Positions 8,071 to 21,119 of a DNA stretch of 57,500 nucleotides are shown here, in pieces; positions within the stretch are counted from its first letter, which is position 1, and each line of letters starts with the position of its first letter. The position numbers and the translations under genes are program-made. Under the pieces are notes generated by a model. The model was not told the origin of the DNA. It saw only the letters and a program-made list of their open reading frames with translations, and made no database searches. Source of the stretch: Anoxybacillus amylolyticus (GTDB lineage: Bacteria; Bacillota; Bacilli; Bacillales; Anoxybacillaceae). The stretch spans positions 37,501 through 95,000 of the forward strand of contig NZ_CP015438.1 of the NCBI RefSeq assembly GCF_001634285.1, written 5' to 3'.

Positions 8071-8885
8071 AGTTCATCCACCAACTCCTCTATTGTTGCG
8101 CTGTGAACAGATAAGGGAATTCCTGTTTGTTGCAACTCTTTTTTGATTTTCATGACAAACGGCAAGTCAAGACGAAATTGTACTAACTTTTCCCCGAGCG
8201 AGAAAATGTCTGCCGGTGTCCCGTTGGCAACTATTTCGCCTTCATTCATCACAATGATTTTGTCTGCTCGCACCGCTTCTTCTAAATCGTGGGTAATTGA
8301 AAGAATCGTTATTTGTTGCTTTTTTCGCAAATTGATCAGCGCTTCTAACACTTCCCGCTTTCCTTTCGGATCGAGCATCGATGTCGCTTCATCCAAAATG
8401 ATGAGATCCGGCTGCAACGCAAGAACACCAGCGAGCGCTACTCGCTGCTTTTGTCCACCTGATAAATGATGTGGTTCTTTGAGCAAAAATTCTTCCATTC
8501 CCACTTGACGGATAGCCGCTTGGACACGTTCGACCATTTCTTCTCGAGGAATGCCATTGTTTTCGAGGGCGAATGCCACATCGTCTTGGACGGTCGTGCC
8601 GACAAATTGGTTGTCTGGGTTTTGAAAAACGATACCCATTCGTCTACGAAGCTGCCAAACAGTAGCTTCGTTGAGCACCGTATCAAACAGGCGAATCTCT
8701 CCGTGTTTCGGTTTTAACAAACCAATTAATAGTTTGGCGACAGTCGATTTTCCGGAACCATTATGCCCAACGATTGCTACCCAATCGCCTTTATAAACGT
8801 GAAACGTTACATTTCGAACCGCTTCGTTCGGTTGACCTGGATATTGGAAGGATAGGTTTTCTACCGATAACACTAGCTCTTTCAT
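8046..8885 (-). CDS. ecfA1: EcfA1, energy-coupling factor transporter ATPase
   Basis: First ECF ATPase; pairs with EcfA2. Motifs: GHNGSGKST near residue 39, LSGGQKQR near 143, LIILDEATSMLD, and ITHDLEEA. The Walker B runs into DEATSMLDP, typical of EcfA1 rather than the DEPT of EcfA2. 279 residues. SD GGAAAGGAAGAG lies before the ATG at 8885. It is the first gene after the rplQ terminator and has its own promoter-like sequence. Confidence 0.95.
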   Translation of the reverse strand: MKELVLSVENLSFQYPGQPNEAVRNVTFHVYKGDWVAIVGHNGSGKSTVAKLLIGLLKPKHGEIRLFDTVLNEATVWQLRRRMGIVFQNPDNQFVGTTVQDDVAFALENNGIPREEMVERVQAAIRQVGMEEFLLKEPHHLSGGQKQRVALAGVLALQPDLIILDEATSMLDPKGKREVLEALINLRKKQQITILSITHDLEEAVRADKIIVMNEGEIVANGTPADIFSLGEKLVQFRLDLPFVMKIKKELQQTGIPLSVHSATIEELVDELWTLYLNK

Positions 8886-8902
8886 ACACTCTCTTCCTTT
8901 CC

Positions 8903-8931
8903 TCTATACATGCTTCCCTTCTATCAAACAA
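8903..8931 (-). promoter_or_regulatory. Sigma-A promoter of ecfA1-ecfA2-ecfT-truA
   Basis: On the minus strand TTGTTT (8926-8931), 17 bp, TATAGA (8903-8908). It lies just after the rplQ terminator, 18 bases before the ecfA1 start, so any leader would be very short. Confidence 0.5.
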
Positions 8932-8945
8932 GCAAGAAACAAAAA

Positions 8946-8985
8946 AAGGGCATAGATCCAGTTTGAAACAAACTGTCTCGCCCTT
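8946..8985 (-). terminator. Terminator after rplQ
   Basis: On the minus strand AAGGGC pairs with GCCCTT and is followed by TTTTT. Inside the loop, CAGTTT/AAACTG (8959-8964 with 8970-8975) forms a second stem. It lies 19 bases past the rplQ stop and ends the S10-spc-alpha superoperon. Confidence 0.8.
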
Positions 8986-9004
8986 GTTAGTCAACCGAAT
9001 CGCT

Positions 9005-9367
9005 TTACACGAGTTCAATAATAACCATTGGTGCGCCATCGCCACGACGCGGACCAAGTTTCATAATGCGTGTATAACCACCTTGACGATCTTGGTAGCG
9101 TGGAGCAATATCACTAAATAATTTTTGAATCGCATCTTGACCAGTTTCTGTGTTTGCTACTTCTTTGCGGATAAACGCAGCTGCTTGACGACGAGCATGC
9201 AAGTCACCACGTTTTCCTAACGTGATCATTTTTTCAACGACCGAACGTAATTCTTTTGCACGAGCTTCCGTCGTTTCAATACGCTCGTTAATGATTAAAT
9301 CAGTCGCTAAGTCGCGAAGCAACGCTTTGCGTTGAGCGCTTGTACGTCCTAATTTTCTGTATGACAT
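9005..9367 (-). CDS. rplQ: 50S ribosomal protein L17
   Basis: Last gene of the alpha operon. Typical bacterial L17: [20 protein letters not shown] at the N-terminus, the [19 protein letters not shown] helix and terminal APMVIIELV. 120 residues, the standard Bacillus length. It sits 62 bases after rpoA with SD AGGAGGG and is followed by a terminator. Confidence 0.98.
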   Translation of the reverse strand: MSYRKLGRTSAQRKALLRDLATDLIINERIETTEARAKELRSVVEKMITLGKRGDLHARRQAAAFIRKEVANTETGQDAIQKLFSDIAPRYQDRQGGYTRIMKLGPRRGDGAPMVIIELV

Positions 9368-9429
9368 GAGATGTCCCTCCTTTTTTGAATGACTTGTAAC
9401 ATGAAAATGCCTAGTTAATCTGTCGTTAA

Positions 9430-10374
9430 CTAGTCATCTTTCCGTAAGCCTAATCCAAGTTCTTCGAGTTTCGCTTTTACTTCTTCAAGCGATTTCCGAC
9501 CTAGGTTACGTACTTTCATCATATCTTCTTCTGTTTTTTGTGCAAGTTCTTGGACAGTGTTAATACCCGCACGTTTTAAACAGTTATAAGAACGAACAGA
9601 CAAATCAAGTTCTTCAATCGTCATTTCGAGCACTTTTTCTTTTTGGTCTTCTTCTTTTTCGATCATGATTTCCGCATTTTGTGCTTCATCTGTCAACCCA
9701 ACGAAAATGTTCAAGTGCTCTGTTAAAATTTTCGCTCCAAGCGAAACAGCTTCTTTTGGACCGATGCTTCCGTCTGTCCAAACATCTAGCGTCAGCTTAT
9801 CATAATTCGTGACTTGACCGACACGAGTGTTTTCCACTTGATAAGCTACGCGCGATACTGGTGTATAAATCGAATCGATAGGGATAACACCTATTGGCTG
9901 ATCCTCGCGTTTATTGGCATCAGCTGGAGTATACCCACGTCCTCGTTTTGCCGTCATTCTCATGCGAAGATGGCCGCCCTCAGCCAACGTAGCAATATGA
10001 AGGTCCGGGTTTAATATTTCTACATCGCTATCGTGAGTAATATCAGCAGCCGTGACAACTCCTTCACCCTGTACATCAATTTCAAGCGTCTTTTCTTCGT
10101 CAGAGTAAATTTTCAACGCAAGTTTCTTTACGTTTAAAATGATTGCTGTCACATCTTCTACGACGCCTTCAATTGTTGAGAACTCATGCAGTACTCCATC
10201 TATTTGAATAGATGTCACAGCGGCACCAGGGAGTGAGGATAATAGGATACGACGTAAGGAGTTACCCAAAGTTGTACCATATCCACGCTCAAGTGGTTCA
10301 ACGACGAATTTGCCGTACTTGGCATCTTCGCTGATTTCAACCGTCTCGATTTTTGGCTTTTCGATTTCGATCAT
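9430..10374 (-). CDS. rpoA: RNA polymerase alpha subunit
   Basis: Alpha dimerises and starts assembly of RNA polymerase; its C-terminal domain contacts UP elements and regulators. The N-terminal domain (about 1-230) has [20 protein letters not shown] and [14 protein letters not shown]. The acidic linker [12 protein letters not shown] leads to the helix-hairpin-helix C-terminal domain (about 245-314) with [16 protein letters not shown] and [12 protein letters not shown]. 314 residues. A 170-base gap containing a long-range inverted repeat separates it from rpsK. Confidence 0.99.
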   Translation of the reverse strand: MIEIEKPKIETVEISEDAKYGKFVVEPLERGYGTTLGNSLRRILLSSLPGAAVTSIQIDGVLHEFSTIEGVVEDVTAIILNVKKLALKIYSDEEKTLEIDVQGEGVVTAADITHDSDVEILNPDLHIATLAEGGHLRMRMTAKRGRGYTPADANKREDQPIGVIPIDSIYTPVSRVAYQVENTRVGQVTNYDKLTLDVWTDGSIGPKEAVSLGAKILTEHLNIFVGLTDEAQNAEIMIEKEEDQKEKVLEMTIEELDLSVRSYNCLKRAGINTVQELAQKTEEDMMKVRNLGRKSLEEVKAKLEELGLGLRKDD

Positions 10375-10478
10375 GATATATACCCTCCTTCAAAACGTCG
10401 AAACCCCGATCAAACGGTACACGCCTAATCGAAATTCCCCCATGAATCAGTTCCCGAATGTGCGCAGTAGCTGAGCAA

Positions 10479-10544
10479 AATTTCTCTGCCAAAAATGATA
10501 TCATATCCCATTATTGACAAGGATACGAAATCTATACAGAGAAA

Positions 10545-10546
<2 letters not shown>
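10479..10546 (-). promoter_or_regulatory. Long inverted repeat closing the rpsK-rpoA spacer
   Basis: AATTTCTCTG (10479-10488) and CAGAGAAATT (10537-10546) are perfectly complementary over 10 bp. The distal arm includes two bases of the rpsK stop codon. The 48-base loop has a second palindrome (ATGATATCAT). The rest of the 170-base spacer down to rpoA shows no promoter I trust. It may be a processing site or an rpoA leader structure. Confidence 0.5.
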
Positions 10547-10955
<409 letters not shown>

Positions 10956-10959
10956 TTAA

Positions 10960-11340
<381 letters not shown>

Positions 11341-11347
11341 TTAAAGA

Positions 11348-11491
<144 letters not shown>

Positions 11492-11494
11492 TCA

Positions 11495-11713
11495 TTATTT
11501 ATAACGATACGTAATTCTGCCACGAGTTAAGTCGTACGGAGATAATTCTACCGTAACTTTATCCCCAGGTAAAATACGAATGAAATGCATACGGATTTTA
11601 CCTGAAACGTGTGCTAACACCGTATGGCCATTTTCTAGTTCGACGCGGAACATTGCGTTTGGCAACGTTTCAACGACCGTTCCTTCCACTTCAATTACAT
11701 CGTCCTTCGCCAT
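11495..11713 (-). CDS. infA: Translation initiation factor IF-1
   Basis: IF-1 binds the 30S A site during initiation. It is an S1-like OB fold: [20 protein letters not shown], then [19 protein letters not shown] and [11 protein letters not shown]. The start is the ATG at 11713, giving the canonical 72 residues with SD GGGAG. The in-frame extension upstream ([16 protein letters not shown]) is not IF-1; it looks like the 3' remnant of a decayed KOW-domain gene. Confidence 0.98.
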   Translation of the reverse strand: MAKDDVIEVEGTVVETLPNAMFRVELENGHTVLAHVSGKIRMHFIRILPGDKVTVELSPYDLTRGRITYRYK

Positions 11714-11971
11714 AGATCGGCTCTCCCTTCTTCGAATCAGTAACGTTTTGATGGCAATTTTCACGCCTAATGCCGTTTGTCACACGACCAGTTTCAATAA
11801 TGCTGTTTTGTTTTTTCGGAAATAGAAAGCAACGTGCGACGAAACACCCAACGTTTGCTTTCGTCTCTAAACAACATACAACAACGACAGCATATTGTTC
11901 TGCTTCACAACCATGTGTGATGACACAATCTGTCCGATTTGACATGGTGAGCCAGTATGCAATGACCTGAT
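11714..11971 (-). pseudogene. Decayed KOW-domain (L14e-like) RNA-binding protein gene
   Basis: B. subtilis has a small KOW-domain gene between map and infA. Here the same slot holds only pieces, spread over different frames: QIGQIV in one frame, then EAEQYAVVV and [11 protein letters not shown] in another, then [14 protein letters not shown] back in a third. Intact relatives read roughly [28 protein letters not shown] (from memory). About 15-20 residues before the ETGRVTNG block also seem missing. No Shine-Dalgarno precedes the in-frame ATG at 11945. I infer several frameshifts and one deletion. Confidence 0.65.
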
Positions 11972-12717
11972 TTAAAGGGTAGTTAAAATTTCATAGCCGG
12001 TCTCTGTAATGGCGATCGTATGCTCAAAATGAGCGCACATTTTCCCGTCGACCGTCACCACGGTCCAGTCATCCTCAAGAGTCCTTACATAACGGCTCCC
12101 CGCGTTGACCATCGGTTCAATGCATAACACCATGCCTGGTTTTAAACGCGGCCCCTTATTTGGCGGGCCATAATGTGGAATTTGCGGGTCTTCATGTAAG
12201 TTTTGACCAATTCCATGCCCGACATACTCACGCACAATCGAAAAATGGTATGATTCGACAAACGTTTGAATCGCGTGAGAAATATTCGATAAACGGGCGC
12301 CTGGTTTTGCTTCCTGTATTCCTTTATATAACGATTGTTCCGTTACTTCAAGCAATTTTTTCGTTTCTTCATCAATTTCTCCAACCGGATACGTCCAAGC
12401 GGAATCGCCGTGGTATCCGTTGTATTGGGCGCCGATATCAATACTGATAATATCGCCTTCTTTTAACACCCGATCTCCAGGAATGCCATGAACTAACTGC
12501 TCATTCACCGACGCACAAATGCTGCCGGGAAAACCGTTGTACCCTTTAAAAGAAGGAATTGCGCCATGCTGACGAATTACAGTTTCCGCGATATGATCAA
12601 GCTCTTTTGTTGTGATTCCTGGCTTAATATGCTTTTGCAACTCTTGGTGAGTCAAAGCGACGATTCGCCCAGCTTCACGCATAATATCAATTTCACGCGG
12701 GGTTTTGCAAATAATCA

Positions 12718-12718
<1 letters not shown>
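11972..12718 (-). CDS. map: Methionine aminopeptidase, type I
   Basis: Removes the N-terminal Met from nascent proteins. Metal ligands are visible: [18 protein letters not shown] (two Asp), [12 protein letters not shown] (His), CIEPMVNAG (Glu) and FEHTIAIT (Glu). 248 residues with no N-terminal zinc extension, so type Ia. Its ATG overlaps the adk stop by one base (TAATG), implying coupled translation. Downstream is the KOW remnant and then infA. Confidence 0.98.
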
Positions 12719-13380
<662 letters not shown>

Positions 13381-13425
13381 TCATTGCTAGATGAGGTAGA
13401 GGGAAAAACTTCCCCGCCAACCTCT

Positions 13426-14718
13426 CTACTTAATAAAGCCTTTGTAATGCCGTTTGACTAACTGGCTTTCGAGCTGTTTCATCGTTTCTAACGCAACACC
13501 AACGACAATGAGCAAGCTCGTTCCACCAATTCGAGCGGACGCCGGCAAATCAGCAAATTTCACAAAGAAGACAGGAAGAACAGCGATTACTGCTAAGAAT
13601 ATTGACCCGACGAACGTAAGTCGATAAAGGATTTTTGTAACATACTCTTGTGTGTTTCTTCCTGGGCGAATGCCTGGGATATAACCGCCTTGTTTTTTGA
13701 GATTGTCTGCCATTTGTTCAGGATTTACTTGAACAAACGCATAGAAATACGTAAAAGCAATGATTAATGCCACGTATATCATCATACCAACTGGTTGTGT
13801 ATAATCAAACGTTTTCTTAATCCAGTTTGTCACATCATTCGAGCCGAAAAACGATGCAATTGTCGGTGGAGCAACAATAAACGACACCGCAAAAATAACA
13901 GGGATTACCCCTGCCGGATTGACTTTTAACGGCAAATGGGTTGAGTGTCCACCTACTGGGCTACGTCCTTCTAGACGTTTCGCATATTGAATTGGGATTT
14001 TACGGAACGCTTGTTGGATATAAATAACTCCAACAATGACCGCAACAACTGCTAACGCAATTAGAAGGACCGTTACAATTCGTAAAAACAATTGGTCGCC
14101 TGCATCTTCAAACTGCTGAGCATAAATTTGGTTCAATGTGGATGGGATTCCAGAAACGATACCGGCAAAGATAATGATAGAAATCCCATTACCAACACCT
14201 TTTGCAGTAATTTGTTCCCCTAACCACATTAAAAATGCTGTCCCAGCTGTTAATACTGTTGCGATTAGCAAGTAAGTTGGGATTCCAGGATTTTTAATTA
14301 GCACCCCACCGGTCATATTATTGAATCCGTATGACATCCCAAATCCTTCGATAAAACCGAGTACAATCGTAAAATAGCGGGTAAACTGAGCTAATTTACG
14401 TCGCCCAACTTCTCCCTGTTTCGACCATTCTGTAAATTTTGGAACAACATCCATCTGCAACAATTGCACAATGATGGATGCTGTAATATACGGCATCACG
14501 CCCATAGCAAAAATGGAGAATTTTTTTAATGCCCCTCCTCCAAATGTATTGAGAACGCCAAACACATTTAATTGGTCTTGCACTTTCAATACATCTGCAT
14601 TCACATTTGGCACCGGAATAAACGTTCCAATCCGAAATACAATTAGCATAAGGAGGGTAAATAAGATTTTCTTTCTTATGTCACCCACGCGCATAAAGTT
14701 GGAGATTGTTCGAAACAT
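13426..14718 (-). CDS. secY: SecY preprotein translocase channel
   Basis: Central pore of the Sec translocon. Ten transmembrane helices can be traced from LLMLIVFRIGTFIPVP near residue 20 to the last, TSLLIVVGVALETM. The first cytoplasmic loop has YFTIVLGFIEGFGMSYG. The C-terminus QLVKRHYKGFIK is the usual end. 430 residues. Its ATG overlaps the rplO stop as TAATG, so synthesis is tied to L15. The partner SecE is encoded at 40.6 kb. Confidence 0.98.
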   Translation of the reverse strand: MFRTISNFMRVGDIRKKILFTLLMLIVFRIGTFIPVPNVNADVLKVQDQLNVFGVLNTFGGGALKKFSIFAMGVMPYITASIIVQLLQMDVVPKFTEWSKQGEVGRRKLAQFTRYFTIVLGFIEGFGMSYGFNNMTGGVLIKNPGIPTYLLIATVLTAGTAFLMWLGEQITAKGVGNGISIIIFAGIVSGIPSTLNQIYAQQFEDAGDQLFLRIVTVLLIALAVVAVIVGVIYIQQAFRKIPIQYAKRLEGRSPVGGHSTHLPLKVNPAGVIPVIFAVSFIVAPPTIASFFGSNDVTNWIKKTFDYTQPVGMMIYVALIIAFTYFYAFVQVNPEQMADNLKKQGGYIPGIRPGRNTQEYVTKILYRLTFVGSIFLAVIAVLPVFFVKFADLPASARIGGTSLLIVVGVALETMKQLESQLVKRHYKGFIK

Positions 14719-15158
14719 TAAATCACCTCAGTTTTACCGCCAACAGCTTCAATCGCTTCTTTCGCAGCAGAGGAGAATTTATGTGCTTTTACAGTCAATT
14801 TTTTCTCAATTTGACCGTTCCCGAGAATTTTTACACCTGCTTTTAGTTTGCTGACAACGCCTGTTTCTAATAAAAGTTCAGGTGTGACTTCTGTACCGTC
14901 TTCAAAACGGTTTAACGCATCAAGGTTGACGATCGCATATTCTTTACGATGAATGTTTGTAAAGCCGCGTTTTGGTAAACGACGGAATAGCGGAGTTTGA
15001 CCACCTTCAAAACCAAGTCTTACACCGCCACCAGAACGAGCGTTTTGACCTTTATGACCTTTTCCAGACGTTTTCCCGTTACCAGAACCGATCCCGCGAC
15101 CTACACGGTTACGTTCTTTGCGGGAACCTGGTGCTGGTTGTAGTTCATGAAGTTTCAT
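14718..15158 (-). CDS. rplO: 50S ribosomal protein L15
   Basis: Late-assembly 50S protein. [20 protein letters not shown] starts at the ATG at 15158, with AAGGAGGTG upstream; the longer frame above it has no homology. The glycine/basic stretch [19 protein letters not shown] and the C-terminal [19 protein letters not shown] are characteristic. 146 residues. Confidence 0.98.
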   Translation of the reverse strand: MKLHELQPAPGSRKERNRVGRGIGSGNGKTSGKGHKGQNARSGGGVRLGFEGGQTPLFRRLPKRGFTNIHRKEYAIVNLDALNRFEDGTEVTPELLLETGVVSKLKAGVKILGNGQIEKKLTVKAHKFSSAAKEAIEAVGGKTEVI

Positions 15159-15181
15159 CGCGAGGCACCTCCTTATGTTCA

Positions 15182-15370
15182 TTATTGTTCTAATTCTTGA
15201 ACTTTTACAAGATGAGACACTTTATTAATCATTCCGCGAATGGCTGGATTGTCGTTATGCACAACTGTTTGATGCAATTTTCGTAATCCTAATGTTTTAA
15301 CCGTGACGCGTTGATCTTCCGGACGACCAATCACGCTGCGAGTGAGGGTAATCGCTAATTTTTTCGCCAT
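15182..15370 (-). CDS. rpmD: 50S ribosomal protein L30
   Basis: Small 50S protein of 62 residues: [20 protein letters not shown], then [20 protein letters not shown] and [10 protein letters not shown]. It lies between rpsE and rplO, 23 bases before the rplO start, with SD AAGGAGGG before the ATG at 15370. Confidence 0.98.
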   Translation of the reverse strand: MAKKLAITLTRSVIGRPEDQRVTVKTLGLRKLHQTVVHNDNPAIRGMINKVSHLVKVQELEQ

Positions 15371-15383
15371 TGTATTTCCCTCC

Positions 15384-15884
15384 TTATCCTAACAGTTCCT
15401 CAACTGTTTTACCGCGCAATTTTGCTACGTCTTCAGCACGTTTCAATTGCTTTAAGCCGTCAATTGTTGCGCGCACCATGTTGATTGGTGTGTTCGAGCC
15501 GATCGATTTTGATAAAATGTCGCTAACGCCTGCCAACTCTAATACCGCACGAGCAGGACCACCAGCGATAACCCCTGTACCTTCGGAAGCTGGCTTTAAG
15601 ATGATTTCGCCTGCACCGAAGTGTCCGATCACTTCGTGAGGGATTGTTGTGCCAACGATTGGTACAGTAATTAAGTTTTTCTTAGCATCTTCAATTGCTT
15701 TGCGAATCGCATCTGGAACTTCTTGAGCTTTTCCTGTTCCAAATCCGACATGACCGTTTTTATCTCCGACAACGACTAGAGCAGCGAAACGGAATCGACG
15801 TCCACCTTTTACTACTTTTGCTACGCGGTTAACGGCAACAACGCGTTCTTCAAGTTCAAGTTTGTTTGGATCAATGCGACGCAT
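15384..15884 (-). CDS. rpsE: 30S ribosomal protein S5
   Basis: S5 contributes to decoding fidelity and mRNA unwinding. It has the double-stranded RNA-binding-like N-terminal domain ([20 protein letters not shown], then [17 protein letters not shown]). The C-terminal domain includes [19 protein letters not shown]. 166 residues, start [16 protein letters not shown]. The loop often altered in spectinomycin resistance (VVKGGRR) looks wild type. Confidence 0.98.
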   Translation of the reverse strand: MRRIDPNKLELEERVVAVNRVAKVVKGGRRFRFAALVVVGDKNGHVGFGTGKAQEVPDAIRKAIEDAKKNLITVPIVGTTIPHEVIGHFGAGEIILKPASEGTGVIAGGPARAVLELAGVSDILSKSIGSNTPINMVRATIDGLKQLKRAEDVAKLRGKTVEELLG

Positions 15885-15903
15885 CTTTGTCCCTCCTTTA
15901 TAA

Positions 15904-16266
15904 TTAGAATTCTAGACCCGCTTCACGAGCAGCGTCTGCAAGTGCTTTTACACGTCCATGATATAAGTAACCGCCACGATCAAATACGACGTTTTTAATT
16001 CCTTTTTCTAATGCACGTTTTGCAACTAGTTCGCCCACTTTTTGAGCTGCTTCTACGTTTCCAGTTGATTCTAAGTTGAATTCTTTATCTAATGTTGACG
16101 CACTAACAATCGTTACTGCTTTGACATCATCAATAATTTGCGCGTAAATGTGCTTGTTCGAACGGAACACATTTAAGCGTGGACGTTCAGCAGTTCCAAC
16201 TACTTTACGACGAACACGAGCGTGTCTTTTTTTCCGAACTGCGTTTTTATCAAGCTTAGTGATCAT
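15904..16266 (-). CDS. rplR: 50S ribosomal protein L18
   Basis: Binds 5S rRNA with L5. The start is at the ATG at 16266 ([20 protein letters not shown]), with SD AAAGGAG; the codons further upstream have no counterpart in the family. It contains [20 protein letters not shown] and the C-terminal [20 protein letters not shown]. 120 residues. Confidence 0.98.
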   Translation of the reverse strand: MITKLDKNAVRKKRHARVRRKVVGTAERPRLNVFRSNKHIYAQIIDDVKAVTIVSASTLDKEFNLESTGNVEAAQKVGELVAKRALEKGIKNVVFDRGGYLYHGRVKALADAAREAGLEF

Positions 16267-16298
16267 TTCCGTCACTCCTTTCATTTACCTAAGCAGCA

Positions 16299-16838
16299 TT
16301 ATTTTTTACCTGTTTTACCCTCTTTGCGACGTACAACTTCGCCTTCGTAACGAATTCCTTTTCCTTTATACGGTTCTGGCGAACGTACCGCACGAATATT
16401 CGCTGCTAATTCACCAACGCGTTGTTTATCCGCACCTTTAACAATGATTTTTGTTTGTGAAGGAACTTCGATTTCAAGCCCTTCTTCTGGTTCGATTTCG
16501 ACAGGATGAGAGTAACCGACGCTAAGCACAAGTTTTTTGCCTTGTTTGGAAGCACGGTAACCGACCCCTACTAATTCAAGCCCTCTCTCATATCCTTTCG
16601 AAACACCTTCCACCATGTTTGCAAGCAAACTGCGAGTCGTACCGTGAAGTGTACGATGCGCTTTTTCATCGCTTGGGCGAGTAACCGTTAAGGTATTACC
16701 TTCTAACGTAATCGTCATGTCCGGATGGAAAGTGCGAGTCAATTCGCCTTTCGGTCCTTTTACTGTAACTGTGTTGCCGTTGATTGTGACTGTGACACCA
16801 GCCGGAATTTCAATTGGTTTTTTACCAACACGTGACAT
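16299..16838 (-). CDS. rplF: 50S ribosomal protein L6
   Basis: Two-domain 50S protein near the factor-binding site. The start ATG at 16838 ([15 protein letters not shown]) follows GGAGGTGTCAAGT. The conserved [20 protein letters not shown] and the terminal repeat [21 protein letters not shown] (given in part) are present. 179 residues. Confidence 0.98.
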   Translation of the reverse strand: MSRVGKKPIEIPAGVTVTINGNTVTVKGPKGELTRTFHPDMTITLEGNTLTVTRPSDEKAHRTLHGTTRSLLANMVEGVSKGYERGLELVGVGYRASKQGKKLVLSVGYSHPVEIEPEEGLEIEVPSQTKIIVKGADKQRVGELAANIRAVRSPEPYKGKGIRYEGEVVRRKEGKTGKK

Positions 16839-16868
16839 ACTTGACACCTCCATTCTTGAAAAGACTAA

Positions 16869-17267
16869 TTACCAAATGTATGCTAACACTTCGCCGCCAG
16901 TTCCTTTTTGACGCGCTTCTTTATCTGTTAAAATTCCTTGAGACGTAGAAAGAATTGCAATACCTAAACCGTTCAGTACACGTGGTACTTCATTTGCTTT
17001 TGCATATACACGCAATCCAGGTTTGCTAATGCGTTTAAGCCCTGTAATTACACGCTCATTATTCGGACCGTATTTTAAGAAGATACGGAGAATCCCTTGT
17101 TTGTTGTCTTCAATGTATTCGACATCACGAATGAAACCTTCACGTTTTAAAATTTCTGCGATTTCTCTTTTCATTTTCGAAGCCGGAACTTCTAGTTTCT
17201 CGTGACGTACCATGTTCGCATTACGAATGCGAGTTAGCATATCTGCAATTGGATCTGTCATCACCAT
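16869..17267 (-). CDS. rpsH: 30S ribosomal protein S8
   Basis: Central-domain 16S-binding protein. [20 protein letters not shown] at the start, [20 protein letters not shown] in the middle and the family-defining C-terminal [14 protein letters not shown]. 132 residues. AAGGAGGTAAAACATA precedes the first ATG; a second ATG two codons in is possible, but the longer form matches B. subtilis. Confidence 0.98.
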   Translation of the reverse strand: MVMTDPIADMLTRIRNANMVRHEKLEVPASKMKREIAEILKREGFIRDVEYIEDNKQGILRIFLKYGPNNERVITGLKRISKPGLRVYAKANEVPRVLNGLGIAILSTSQGILTDKEARQKGTGGEVLAYIW

Positions 17268-17300
17268 TATGTTTTACCTCCTTCCCAATTCACGGGTTGA

Positions 17301-17504
<204 letters not shown>

Positions 17505-17519
17505 TTACGAATGGGATCA

Positions 17520-18080
<561 letters not shown>

Positions 18081-18086
18081 TCACGA

Positions 18087-18398
18087 TTATTTATCTAAAA
18101 TTTCACCAGATTTTTTCGCGTAACGTACTTTTTTTCCATCTACTACTTTATATCCTACGCGAGTTGGCGTTCCTGTTTTAGGATCTAGAGGCATTACGTT
18201 AGAAACGTGAATTGGTGCCTCTTTGCTAATAATACCGCCTTGAGGATTTGCTTGAGATGGTTTTGCGTGTTTTTTAACGATGTTTACTCCTTCGACAAGC
18301 ACTCGGTTTTGTTTCGGGAACGCTGCAAGGATTACGCCTTGTTTCCCTTTGTCTTTTCCAGAGATTACTTGTACTTTATCACCTTTTTTTACATGCAT
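18087..18398 (-). CDS. rplX: 50S ribosomal protein L24
   Basis: KOW-domain assembly initiator of the 50S subunit: [20 protein letters not shown], then [20 protein letters not shown]. The start is the ATG at 18398; the in-frame GTG at 18410 overlaps the Shine-Dalgarno GGAGGTG and is rejected. 103 residues, ending [12 protein letters not shown]. Confidence 0.97.
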   Translation of the reverse strand: MHVKKGDKVQVISGKDKGKQGVILAAFPKQNRVLVEGVNIVKKHAKPSQANPQGGIISKEAPIHVSNVMPLDPKTGTPTRVGYKVVDGKKVRYAKKSGEILDK

Positions 18399-18435
18399 CG
18401 CAGTTCGCACCTCCTTGAAAGGCTTTTCCTTTTCA

Positions 18436-18804
18436 TTAAATTACTTCTGGAGCTAAAGAAACGATTTTCATGAAATCTTTTTCGCGCAATTCACGCGCAA
18501 CTGGTCCGAAAATACGTGTTCCGCGTGGGCTCTTATCGTCACGAATAATGACGCATGCGTTCTCATCAAAGCGGATGTAAGAACCGTCTGAACGACGCAC
18601 GCCGCGTTTTGTGCGGACAACGACCGCTTTCACTACTTGACCTTTTTTAACAACGCCACCTGGTGTTGCGTCCTTAACTGTTACAACGACAACGTCACCG
18701 ATGTTTGCATAACGACGACCAGAACCACCTAGTACTTTGATGACAAGCACTTCGCGCGCACCAGAGTTGTCAGCAACTTTCATACGAGTTTCTTGTTGAA
18801 TCAT
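18436..18804 (-). CDS. rplN: 50S ribosomal protein L14
   Basis: 50S protein at the subunit interface and contact for Rsf[21 protein letters not shown] at the start, the [19 protein letters not shown] segment and the terminal [16 protein letters not shown]. 122 residues, standard. It lies between rpsQ and rplX. Confidence 0.98.
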   Translation of the reverse strand: MIQQETRMKVADNSGAREVLVIKVLGGSGRRYANIGDVVVVTVKDATPGGVVKKGQVVKAVVVRTKRGVRRSDGSYIRFDENACVIIRDDKSPRGTRIFGPVARELREKDFMKIVSLAPEVI

Positions 18805-18847
18805 TTACGAAACCTCCCTTCGGAATTGTATCACCGATCCGAACATA

Positions 18848-19126
<279 letters not shown>

Positions 19127-19134
19127 TCAAGCCA

Positions 19135-20418
<1,284 letters not shown>

Positions 20419-20421
20419 TGA

Positions 20422-20763
20422 TTATCCCTCCTTCTTTTCTGAAACAACGATTGTAATATGGCTTGTGCGTTTGTTAATCGCGCTTGCACGACCCATTGCG
20501 CGCGGACGGAAACGTTTCAACGTCGGACCTTCGTCCACGTATGCTTCTGTAATCACTAAATTGTTAACATCCATATCGTAGTTATGTTCTGCGTTTGCAA
20601 CGGCTGATTTTAATACCTTCTCGATAATCGGAGAAGCAGCTTTTGGTGTGTGGCGAAGAATGGCTACTGCTTCACCTACTTGCTTTCCTCGAATTAAATC
20701 AATCACTAAGCGAGCTTTACGAGGAGCAATACGAACCGTTCTAGCAACAGCTTTAGCTTGCAT
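20422..20763 (-). CDS. rplV: 50S ribosomal protein L22
   Basis: Its beta-hairpin lines the exit tunnel. [20 protein letters not shown] near the start, [20 protein letters not shown], and the tunnel loop [20 protein letters not shown]. 113 residues. No deletion or insertion typical of macrolide resistance is evident in the loop. Confidence 0.98.
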   Translation of the reverse strand: MQAKAVARTVRIAPRKARLVIDLIRGKQVGEAVAILRHTPKAASPIIEKVLKSAVANAEHNYDMDVNNLVITEAYVDEGPTLKRFRPRAMGRASAINKRTSHITIVVSEKKEG

Positions 20764-20783
20764 AATGAAAGCCTCCTCTCATA

Positions 20784-21062
20784 TTAACGTCTTGTCTTCT
20801 TGTCATCAGCAGCATGGCCTTTGTATGTGCGAGTTGGCGCGAATTCGCCAAGCTTATGTCCTACCATATCCTCTGTGATGTAAACTGGTACGTGTTTACG
20901 TCCATCATACACAGCAATTGTATGTCCGATAAATTGTGGGAAAATGGTTGAACGACGAGACCATGTTTTAATTACTTGTTTTTGTCCTGTCTCATTTAAT
21001 TTTTCGATTTTTTTCATTAAATGATCATCACAGAAAGGACCTTTTTTTAAGCTGCGACCCAT
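20784..21062 (-). CDS. rpsS: 30S ribosomal protein S19
   Basis: Head protein contacting S13. [20 protein letters not shown] at the start; [20 protein letters not shown] and [20 protein letters not shown] are characteristic. 92 residues. The gap before it contains an inverted repeat (ACGGTTCTTAAGAACCGT) just after rplB. Confidence 0.98.
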   Translation of the reverse strand: MGRSLKKGPFCDDHLMKKIEKLNETGQKQVIKTWSRRSTIFPQFIGHTIAVYDGRKHVPVYITEDMVGHKLGEFAPTRTYKGHAADDKKTRR

Positions 21063-21089
21063 AAATGAACCTCCCTTCGTGATTGTTCT

Positions 21090-21107
21090 ACGGTTCTTAA
21101 GAACCGT
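21090..21107. repeat. 18-bp perfect palindrome between rplB and rpsS
   Basis: ACGGTTCTTAAGAACCGT is a perfect palindrome starting 12 bases after the rplB stop and ending 27 bases before the rpsS ATG. As RNA it could form a 7-bp stem with a TTAA loop upstream of the rpsS Shine-Dalgarno. There is no U-tract, so it is not a standard terminator; a role in decay or translation is possible. Confidence 0.6.
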
Positions 21108-21119
21108 AGTTCAACCCCG

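Noticed and set aside
11691-11945. Cys-rich 84-residue ORF between infA and map
   Set aside because: Its only recognisable parts (EQYAVVV and ETGRVTNG) belong to a KOW protein whose other parts are in other frames; there is no SD, so it is treated as a pseudogene.
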